A DNA stretch of 7,338 nucleotides from Candidatus Eisenbergiella stercorigallinarum (GTDB lineage Bacteria > Bacillota > Clostridia > Lachnospirales > Lachnospiraceae): positions 1 through 7,338 of the forward strand of contig DWUW01000205.1 in NCBI GenBank assembly GCA_019120525.1, in the 5' to 3' direction. The translations under genes and the position numbers were made by a program. Under the pieces are notes generated by a model. The model did not search any database. It was not told where the DNA came from and saw only the letters and a list, made by a program, of their open reading frames with translations. Numbering within the stretch: position 1 is the first letter of the stretch; each line of letters begins with the position of its first letter. Of the stretch, positions 1 to 4,892 are shown piece by piece.

Positions 1-975
1 CCCCTCCTCTGTCTGCGTTTCGCCCTCTTCGGAGGAGGGCTGTCCGATCAGATCCAGGTTCCTTTCATATACGTTTGCCAGATTGAAGGTTTCCCGGAAG
101 ATCAGGTCCGTCTGGCCGTCGATGGAGATCTGCACCCGGTTCACGCTGGTGAGCTCCACCAGGGAGTTGGTGATGGAATAGATCACAACCTCCGGCGTCA
201 CGTTATAGATCTGGGTCAGGAAGGTCTCGTCGAAATTCACGTAACAGATCCCGTCCCGCACTGTCACGCCGATCACCCGGGTATTGGGATTGATGGTGGG
301 AAAGGCCTGATCCGTATCGGGCCCTTTTACCAGGCAGTCCACCACCAGCCGTTCCACGGAGATATTGCTGTTGTATTCCAGCGTCCTGGTGGTTTCCACC
401 AGCCTGTCCCCGGCTTTGTTGGCAAAGTACAGCTTCAGCGTCACCATCTCATAGGGATTGATGGCGTCTCCCGCGTTGTCCAGGAAGGTATCCGCCGTCA
501 TCGGCCCTACGGACGCGCCGGAGGCGTCCATCAGGGTCTGCCCGCCCACGGTCATCAGCACATGGTTGATCCCTTCCGTCTGGAGCAGGGTCTTTACCAG
601 GGACGCCCGTACCAGGACCTCTGTGGTGGCAGACAGCTTCCGATAGGCTTCGTCCATATCCAGGTTCAGCTGCCCCTCCTCCACCCGGTAGCCGTTGATC
701 TGAAAGGAGACGCCGGCGGAGGTCTTCAGGGAAACGTCCTCCGGCGTTTCCTGCAGGGCGGAAAGCAGCGCGCTGATCTGCTCATCCTGCGTCAGATCCT
801 CCGGGAGGTAAACGGTTTCAGAAGAGACCGCCGTTTCTTCCCGGTTCAGATAATAAATTTCATAGGGCTTTCCCTCTTCCTGTTCCTTCCCGGCTGTGCA
901 GGCGCAGAGGGGAAGAAGAAGGAGGAAAAAAACAAAGGGAACGGCCCGGATCTTTTTTTTCCTAAAAAATAACAT
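1..975 (-). CDS. Lipoprotein with two tandem GerMN domains (3' end cut by window edge)
   Basis: Read leftward from ATG 975-973, the frame stays open for 325 codons to base 1, so the C-terminus lies outside. Residues 1-26 are a lipoprotein signal: basic MLFFRKKK, a hydrophobic stretch, then lipobox L-C-A-C with the predicted lipidated Cys at 26. Two similar domains follow, about residues 38-165 and 178-305. Each has the GerMN layout: a YYL or LYF strand, an Asp/Glu-poor helix, a strand ending in LNLDMDEAY or CYVNFDETF, then a helix ahead of a V-x-I-x-x-x-G-Q strand. The tail is Glu-rich. GerMN domains occur in B. subtilis GerM and actinobacterial LpqB and act outside the membrane. The gene starts 21 bp after the kinase stop, with AGGAGAG at 994-988. 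Its position after the kinase suggests a modulator of that kinase (inference). Confidence 0.88.
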   Translation of the reverse strand, partial: MLFFRKKKIRAVPFVFFLLLLPLCACTAGKEQEEGKPYEIYYLNREETAVSSETVYLPEDLTQDEQISALLSALQETPEDVSLKTSAGVSFQINGYRVEEGQLNLDMDEAYRKLSATTEVLVRASLVKTLLQTEGINHVLMTVGGQTLMDASGASVGPMTADTFLDNAGDAINPYEMVTLKLYFANKAGDRLVETTRTLEYNSNISVERLVVDCLVKGPDTDQAFPTINPNTRVIGVTVRDGICYVNFDETFLTQIYNVTPEVVIYSITNSLVELTSVNRVQISIDGQTDLIFRETFNLANVYERNLDLIGQPSSEEGETQTEEG

Positions 976-996
976 TCCTGTGTATCACTCTCCTGT

Positions 997-2496
997 TTAC
1001 TTCGTTCCGGTTTCCTGCTTGACATAGGTGAGCGGGATCTTTACCGTGAAGCAGGTACCCTCGCCCTCCACGCTGCTGACCCGGATGGAGCCTCTGTGCA
1101 GAAGGACGGCGTTCCTCGCGATCGCAAGGCCCAGCCCCGTCCCGCCGATCTGCCTGGAATGGGATTTATCCACCCGGTAAAACCGTTCGAAAATATGATC
1201 GTAATCGGCCTCCGGGATACCGATGCCGGAATCGGAGATCTCCACCGTAAAGGACTGATGGTCCGCGTCCAGAAGCACCTTCACCCAGCCGTGTTCCTTG
1301 TTGTATTTGATGGCGTTTTCCACCAGATTGGTGAAAACCTGCGTGATCTTTACCTCGTCTACCTCCGCGGTGACGGGCCGGATGCTCTCAAAGACCACCT
1401 CGATGTCCCTTGTCCTTGCAATGGGGCGCAGGCGCTTGAGGACCAGCTCGATCAGCTCATTGATATCCACGGCCTCGATGGAAAGCTGGGCCGCGGTCTT
1501 ATCCATCTTCACCAGAGAAAGCAGGTCGTTGATGATCTTGTTTTCCCGGCCGATCTCCGCGGTGATGTCCTGCATGAATTCCTGATACAGCTCGATGGGC
1601 GCGCCCTCCATCTGCATCAGGGAATCCGCAAGCACCTTCATGGAGGTAAGCGGCGTTTTCAGTTCGTGGGATACGTTCGCCACGAACTCCTGCCTGGAAT
1701 CATCGATCACCTTCATCCGGGACAGAAGCTGGTTGAAGGCGTCCACGATCTGCTCTGTCTCCCGGTAATCCTTCACGCTGATGGGCTCGTCCGTAAAACC
1801 GTCCCGGATCTCGTTGACGGCCTGGGTGACCCGGTTGAAGGGGCGGATCAGGATATAGGAAATGCCCACGGCAATGCCGAAGATGAAAATGACCATCACG
1901 ATCTCGATGATCAGGGCGTTTCGGTTCATGATCTCCATGGTGGTGCGGATGCTTTCCGTAGAAACGCTCGCGAGGAGCACGCCCTGTACGGCGGTATCCG
2001 CCGTTCGGGCCGTATCCGCGGAAGCGGCCGCGCTGGATACCGAATCCATGATGGGGATCGTCATCTCGATATAGCCGCCCTTACGTTCATAATTGGTCGT
2101 ATTCTGGCCCTTGAAGCAGCGGATCACTTCCTCTGAAATGATGGTTTTCCCCTCGCTGATCCCGTAGGTATCCTTTACCACATGGAAGCTGTTGTTGATG
2201 ATGAGCACGCGCCCGTCGTAAAGAGTGGATATCTGCTCCAGCTCCGCGTTGATCGCCGCGTTGGAGGTATCCTGCAGATAGTTGTTCGCCAGAAGATGGT
2301 TCGCTATGATCGAAAACTGCGCCTGCGTATCGGAAATGCGCAGGGAAACCGCCCGTTCCTCATAGCTCTGAAGAATGCCGATGCGCATCACGAAGCTGGG
2401 AATAACGCCCATCGCAAGCATCAGCAGAAACATATAGATTTTTACGCTCCGCAGAGCGGGAAATTTTATAAGAAGCGCCTTCAGCCTTTCAAGCAT
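997..2496 (-). CDS. Membrane sensor histidine kinase, WalK/PhoR-like, without PAS domain
   Basis: This 499-residue kinase probably phosphorylates the response regulator encoded just upstream. It has an N-terminal membrane segment (about 19-40), an extracytoplasmic sensor region (about 41-194), a second membrane segment (about 195-216) and a HAMP linker (about 214-266). The HisKA box FVANVSHELKTPL carries the phospho-accepting His277. The ATPase domain shows the N box around N390-E393-N394, G1 box DSGIGIP at 422-428, F box FERFYRVD at 436-443 and G2 box GGTGLGL at 451-457, so it looks catalytically complete. WalK proteins usually carry a PAS domain between HAMP and HisKA; there is no room for one here. 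The start is ATG 2496, after GGGAAAGGA at 2506-2498. A TTG at 2508 would add four residues but has no ribosome binding site. The sensor region holds a low-complexity Ala/Ser/Thr/Asp insert at about 152-171. Confidence 0.95.
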   Translation of the reverse strand: MLERLKALLIKFPALRSVKIYMFLLMLAMGVIPSFVMRIGILQSYEERAVSLRISDTQAQFSIIANHLLANNYLQDTSNAAINAELEQISTLYDGRVLIINNSFHVVKDTYGISEGKTIISEEVIRCFKGQNTTNYERKGGYIEMTIPIMDSVSSAAASADTARTADTAVQGVLLASVSTESIRTTMEIMNRNALIIEIVMVIFIFGIAVGISYILIRPFNRVTQAVNEIRDGFTDEPISVKDYRETEQIVDAFNQLLSRMKVIDDSRQEFVANVSHELKTPLTSMKVLADSLMQMEGAPIELYQEFMQDITAEIGRENKIINDLLSLVKMDKTAAQLSIEAVDINELIELVLKRLRPIARTRDIEVVFESIRPVTAEVDEVKITQVFTNLVENAIKYNKEHGWVKVLLDADHQSFTVEISDSGIGIPEADYDHIFERFYRVDKSHSRQIGGTGLGLAIARNAVLLHRGSIRVSSVEGEGTCFTVKIPLTYVKQETGTK

Positions 2497-2511
2497 ATCC
2501 TTTCCCAATCT

Positions 2512-2561
2512 GAAGCGCTTTCACGCTTCCCGGGGTTCCGCGCGGCGGCCTGTTAGCCGCC
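2512..2561 (-). other. Two hairpins in the regulator-kinase gap
   Basis: The gap between the regulator stop and the kinase start holds two perfect 6-bp inverted repeats, read on the minus strand. The first is GGCGGC/GCCGCC (2561-2556 with 2549-2544, 6-nt loop). The second is GAAGCG/CGCTTC (2529-2524 with 2517-2512, 6-nt loop). Neither has a U-tract, so they are unlikely to be intrinsic terminators. RNA stability or processing elements are possible. The second ends 6 nt upstream of the purine-rich ribosome binding region of the kinase. Confidence 0.5.
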
Positions 2562-2578
2562 CGATGCGGGAAAATGTA

Positions 2579-3268
2579 TCAGTTTCTGAAAAAGTAGCCG
2601 ACTCCCCATTTGGTATGCACATATTTCGGCTCGCTCGGATTGCTTTCGATCTTTTCCCGAAGCCGGCGGATGTGCACGTCAACGGTGCGCACGTCTCCCG
2701 GATAATCGGTTCCCCATACCAGCTTCAGGAGATTTTCCCGGCTGTATACCTTGTTGGGATTCAGCGCGAGAAGCTCAAGCAGATCGAACTCCCTGGCGGT
2801 CAGGTTCACCTCCCTGCCGGAGATGGAAACCCGCCTGCTGTCGCAGTCCAGCTTCAGCTCCCCGCTCACCACCGTTTTCGGCGCGGCGGCAGCCTTCTCC
2901 CTGCCGGACGTCCGGCGCATGATCGCCTTGATCCTTGCCTTTACCTCCAGAATGTTAAAGGGCTTCGTAATATAATCATCGGCGCCGTATTCCAGCCCCA
3001 TGATCTTATCCATGTCGTTGTCCTTCGCTGTCAGCATGATGATCGGCACGTTGGAAAATTCGCGGATCTGCTGGCAGACCTCAAGGCCGGTCAGCTTCGG
3101 CAGCATGATGTCCAGAAGAATGATGTCAAAATCCGTTTTTTTCGCCGCCTCAAGGGCTTCCTCTCCGTCATAGGCGCAGGTGACCTCCATGTCGTCCTGC
3201 TCCAGGCTGAAACGGATGCCTTTTACGATCAGCTTTTCATCGTCCACAACCAGAACCTTTTTCGCCAT
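2579..3268 (-). CDS. OmpR/PhoB-family response regulator, WalR-like
   Basis: This is a 229-residue DNA-binding regulator, the likely partner of the kinase downstream. The receiver domain (about 3-118) has the acidic pair D9-D10, phospho-accepting D53 in LLDIMLP, T80 in IIMLTAK and K102 in YITKPF, so every conserved switch residue is present. The C-terminal winged helix (about 132-228) contains LTAREFDLLELLA, the recognition-helix region VDVHIRRLREKI and the closing wing GVGYFFRN. The start is ATG 3268, with GGGGAGAGAG at 3284-3275 ending 6 nt upstream. A TTG at 3274 lies inside that spacer and is rejected. Length and motifs fit WalR/VicR most closely. With no surrounding wal genes (yycH, yycI, yycJ) visible, this stays a family-level call. 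It follows comEA by 35 bp and is probably co-transcribed with it. Confidence 0.95.
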   Translation of the reverse strand: MAKKVLVVDDEKLIVKGIRFSLEQDDMEVTCAYDGEEALEAAKKTDFDIILLDIMLPKLTGLEVCQQIREFSNVPIIMLTAKDNDMDKIMGLEYGADDYITKPFNILEVKARIKAIMRRTSGREKAAAAPKTVVSGELKLDCDSRRVSISGREVNLTAREFDLLELLALNPNKVYSRENLLKLVWGTDYPGDVRTVDVHIRRLREKIESNPSEPKYVHTKWGVGYFFRN

Positions 3269-3284
3269 TTTCAACTCTCTCCCC

Positions 3285-3300
3285 GCCGCCCTCAGGCGGC
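3285..3300 (-). other. Hairpin between comEA and the response regulator
   Basis: A perfect 6-bp inverted repeat, GCCGCC-TGAG-GGCGGC on the minus strand, starts 3 nt after the comEA stop codon (TAG 3306-3304) and directly abuts the ribosome binding site of the regulator. It has no U-tract, so read-through into the regulator is expected. It uses the same GGCGGC/GCCGCC stem as the hairpin in the next gap (2544-2561), with the arms swapped. Confidence 0.5.
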
Positions 3301-3303
3301 CGT

Positions 3304-3999
3304 CTATACGGTGATCCTGTCCTTCAGCTTCGCGAAGCTGCCTTCCTTGATCCCGCTCACGTTCATAATATCCTCAATCGACTGAAAACCGCCCTGCTCA
3401 TCGCGGTAAGCCACGATGGCCTCCGCCCTGGTCTGCCCGATCCCGGGCAGGGTCATCAGCTCCTCCAGGGTGGCGGTATTGATATTCACAAGGCCGCTTC
3501 CGGCCTCTTCGCTTCCTGCCGCAGAGCCCGCTCCGGAAATGCCGGAGGAAAAAATACCGGACGAAGCCGTCTGCCGGGAAAGCCCTTTTGCTTCCTCCAG
3601 CGTGGGCACCACGATCTGCAGCCCGTCGGATAAAAGCGCCGCCTGATTGAGCAGGCTTTCCGCCGCGTCCTCCGAAAGCCCTCCGGCAGCCTCCACCGCG
3701 TCGCAGACCCGGCTTCCTTCCGGGAAGGTGTAGACACCGGGACGGTTTACCGCTCCGCAGATATGCACCATCCAGACGGCAGGCTCCGATTCCGCTTCCT
3801 CCGTTTTGGACTGTACGCCCGCCGCGTCCGCAGGCCCCGACGTTTCCGTTTCGCCGCTTATTGGCGCAGGTTCCGATGTTTCCGCTTCGCCGTTTACCGG
3901 CGCAAGCTCCACGATCTCATCGCGGCCGCAGCCGCCGAATAATAAAAGAAATACCAGTACCAGGACCGGTACCGGAATTTTTCTGCAACCATATGACAT
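3304..3999 (-). CDS. comEA: ComEA-like DNA-binding lipoprotein (SLBB + helix-hairpin-helix)
   Basis: This 231-residue protein resembles the competence DNA receptor ComEA, which binds double-stranded DNA outside the membrane and passes it to the uptake channel. Residues 1-24 are a lipoprotein signal, with lipobox F-G-G-C and predicted lipidated Cys24, rather than the plain membrane anchor common in ComEA. A Glu/Ser/Pro-rich linker (25-72) contains a duplicated 12-residue unit. An SLBB domain follows (about 75-133, with VHICGAVNRPGVY), then a Ser/Gly/Ala spacer (about 141-168). The HhH domain (about 169-231) has VNINTATLEELMTLPGIG, RAEAIVAYR and FQSIEDIMNVSGI. The start is ATG 3999, with AAAGGAG at 4011-4005 and a 5-nt spacer. 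An upstream in-frame extension to 4422 lacks these signals. No comEC is nearby, so a role in DNA uptake is unproven here; it heads the two-component operon. Confidence 0.9.
   Translation of the reverse strand: MSYGCRKIPVPVLVLVFLLLFGGCGRDEIVELAPVNGEAETSEPAPISGETETSGPADAAGVQSKTEEAESEPAVWMVHICGAVNRPGVYTFPEGSRVCDAVEAAGGLSEDAAESLLNQAALLSDGLQIVVPTLEEAKGLSRQTASSGIFSSGISGAGSAAGSEEAGSGLVNINTATLEELMTLPGIGQTRAEAIVAYRDEQGGFQSIEDIMNVSGIKEGSFAKLKDRITV
3839..3910 (-). repeat. Tandem 36-bp repeat in the comEA linker
   Basis: Two adjacent 36-bp copies (3839-3874 and 3875-3910) match at 29 of 36 bases. They encode the 12-residue units ELAPVNGEAETS and EPAPISGETETS (residues 31-42 and 43-54), in the flexible linker just after the lipidated cysteine. 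The period is a multiple of three, so the reading frame is kept. It looks like a linker-lengthening duplication. Confidence 0.8.
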
Positions 4000-4006
4000 T
4001 TTTACT

Positions 4007-4031
4007 CCTTTCCGCACGCCGTGCGAAAAGG
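4007..4031 (-). promoter_or_regulatory. Ribosome-binding-site-sequestering hairpin in the comEA leader
   Basis: In the minus-strand RNA, CCUUUUCGCAC (4031-4021) pairs with GUGCGGAAAGG (4017-4007) across a 3-nt GGC loop. That gives 11 continuous pairs, one of them a U-G wobble (4026 with 4012). The 3' arm contains AAAGG of the comEA ribosome binding site AAAGGAG (4011-4005), so the folded form should hinder translation. It lies inside the roughly 50-nt leader predicted from the promoter at 4055-4083. The pairing is read directly from the sequence; the regulatory role is inference. Confidence 0.6.
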
Positions 4032-4054
4032 CCCCCGTATGCCGCTGCATTTTC

Positions 4055-4083
4055 ATTGTAATAGAAAAGGAGGGGTTTGACAA
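4055..4083 (-). promoter_or_regulatory. Sigma-A promoter for comEA and the two-component operon
   Basis: On the minus strand, TTGTCA (4083-4078) and TACAAT (4060-4055) are separated by exactly 17 bp. Each hexamer differs from the TTGACA/TATAAT consensus at one position. Transcription should begin near 4048, giving a leader of about 49 nt before the comEA ATG. The three downstream genes have short gaps and no clear terminator between them, so this promoter may drive all four. Confidence 0.75.
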
Positions 4084-4105
4084 GATGTTTCTTCCGGTGA
4101 AAAAT
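4077..4105 (+). promoter_or_regulatory. Possible weak sigma-A promoter for the ECF sigma gene
   Basis: TTGACA at 4077-4082 is a perfect -35 hexamer on the plus strand and overlaps the -35 of the leftward comEA promoter. A 17-bp spacer leads to AAAAAT (4100-4105), which matches TATAAT at only four positions. If used, it would give a leader of about 140 nt before the TTG start. Other candidates in the gap are TATAAA at 4147-4152 without a good -35, and GAACC at 4121-4125, which resembles an ECF-type -35. Confidence 0.3.
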
Positions 4106-4170
4106 AGAGAAAAAAAGAATGAACCATCCGCGCCCAGAGCGCCTCTTATAAACAGGTGCACCGAAAAAGA

Positions 4171-4236
4171 CGGCCGAAAGAGCCGCCTGCCAAAAGACGG
4201 CAGGTACGGCCGCATATCATATGCCGCGGACGCGGC
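4171..4236 (+). promoter_or_regulatory. Structured, GC-rich leader upstream of the ECF sigma gene
   Basis: Three inverted repeats are packed upstream of the sigma gene start. CCTGCC/GGCAGG (4186-4191 with 4199-4204) sits inside an outer CGGCCG/CGGCCG pairing (4171-4176 with 4207-4212). Next is GCATAT-C-ATATGC (4212-4224), a near-perfect palindrome. Then comes GCCGCG-GA-CGCGGC (4223-4236), ending at the ribosome binding site. No U-tract follows, so a terminator is unlikely. It could be a cis-acting RNA leader, or the palindromes could be protein-binding sites. Confidence 0.4.
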
Positions 4237-4251
4237 GGGAGGAGAAAACCC

Positions 4252-4827
4252 TTGAGCGAAATGGAACTGGTAAGACAGCTGCAGGCGGGAAGCCGGACGG
4301 CTTTTGATCAGATTTACGAAAGATATCACGTGCAGGCCTTCCGGACGGCGGCCTTTCTGACGGGAAGCCGGGCGGACGCGGAGGACGTGGTGCAGGAGAC
4401 CTTCGTGCAGGTCTGGCTGCACGCGGGGAAGCTGAAGGAGCCGGCCGGTTTTAAGAGCTGGTTCTACCGGATCCTGACCCGGCTGGCGTGGAAATGCGGC
4501 AGGGATGGCAGGCGCGAGATCCCGGACGAAGAGATCGCCGCGCGCGCGGACCGGGAGCAGGAGGGCGACGGCCTCTCATCTTTCCTGGGAAAGGAAGAAC
4601 GGGAACGGGTCCGCCGGGCCGTGGAAAGTCTGGACGAAAAGCACCGGGCCATCGTGGTCCTCTACTATTTTAATGATTTTACCACCCCGGAGATCGCCAG
4701 GATCACGGGATGCCTGGAGGGAACCGTAAAATCCAGGCTTCATACGGCAAGAAAAAAGCTGGAACGCTGCCTGGCAAAGGAAGAAGCCGGTGGGAAGCTC
4801 CTTTGCGCGGTATCGCATGCAAAGTGA
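4252..4827 (+). CDS. ECF-type RNA polymerase sigma factor
   Basis: This 191-residue sigma-70 family protein has the two-domain ECF architecture. Sigma region 2 spans about 6-80, with FDQIYERYH and the core-binding/-10 segment DAEDVVQETFVQVW (42-55), ending in FKSWFYRILTRLAW. A charged linker (about 85-117) follows. Region 4 spans about 118-172, with LDEKHRAIVVLYYFNDFTTPEIAR and the helix-turn-helix recognition segment LEGTVKSRLHTARKKL. The start is a TTG at 4252, because GGGAGGAG (4237-4244) ends 7 nt before it; the ATG at 4261 would be 16 nt away and an upstream GTG at 4156 has no ribosome binding site. The neighbour downstream is a probable anti-sigma factor, so activity is presumably controlled by release from the membrane. 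The last residues (AVSHAK) are a short non-conserved-looking tail. The target promoters are unknown. Confidence 0.93.
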   Translation: MSEMELVRQLQAGSRTAFDQIYERYHVQAFRTAAFLTGSRADAEDVVQETFVQVWLHAGKLKEPAGFKSWFYRILTRLAWKCGRDGRREIPDEEIAARADREQEGDGLSSFLGKEERERVRRAVESLDEKHRAIVVLYYFNDFTTPEIARITGCLEGTVKSRLHTARKKLERCLAKEEAGGKLLCAVSHAK

Positions 4828-4837
4828 AGATTGAAAA

Positions 4838-4855
4838 ATGCGCTCGATAGCGCAT
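4838..4855 (+). other. Hairpin between the sigma and anti-sigma genes
   Basis: ATGCGCT-CGAT-AGCGCAT is a perfect 7-bp inverted repeat with a 4-nt loop in the 65-bp gap between the two genes. No U-tract follows, so the genes are probably co-transcribed. It may tune how much anti-sigma is made relative to sigma, or be a protein-binding site (inference). Confidence 0.5.
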
Positions 4856-4892
4856 GAAACAGGTTGTCGCAGCATCAGCATGGAGGCAGATC

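Noticed and set aside
1155..1166. DnaA-box-like TTATCCACC in the kinase gene
   Set aside because: It has one mismatch to the consensus and encodes the conserved RVDKS segment of the F box region, so coding constraint explains it.
1096..2136. Long plus-strand open frame (346 codons) opposite the histidine kinase
   Set aside because: It lies wholly antisense to a kinase with complete HisKA and ATPase motifs. The His- and Leu-rich product resembles no family and reflects GC-rich codon use on the other strand.
2564..3385. Plus-strand open frame (273 codons) opposite the response regulator
   Set aside because: It is antisense to an intact regulator, has no ribosome binding site, and its product has no recognisable domain.
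4000..4422. N-terminal extension of comEA up to 4422
   Set aside because: It would run through the promoter, the leader hairpin and the sigma gene region. ATG 3999 has an excellent ribosome binding site and is followed at once by a lipoprotein signal.
4854..4892. Earlier anti-sigma start at ATG 4854
   Set aside because: It has no ribosome binding site and the ATG lies in the 3' arm of the hairpin at 4838-4855. ATG 4893 has GGAGG at ideal spacing.
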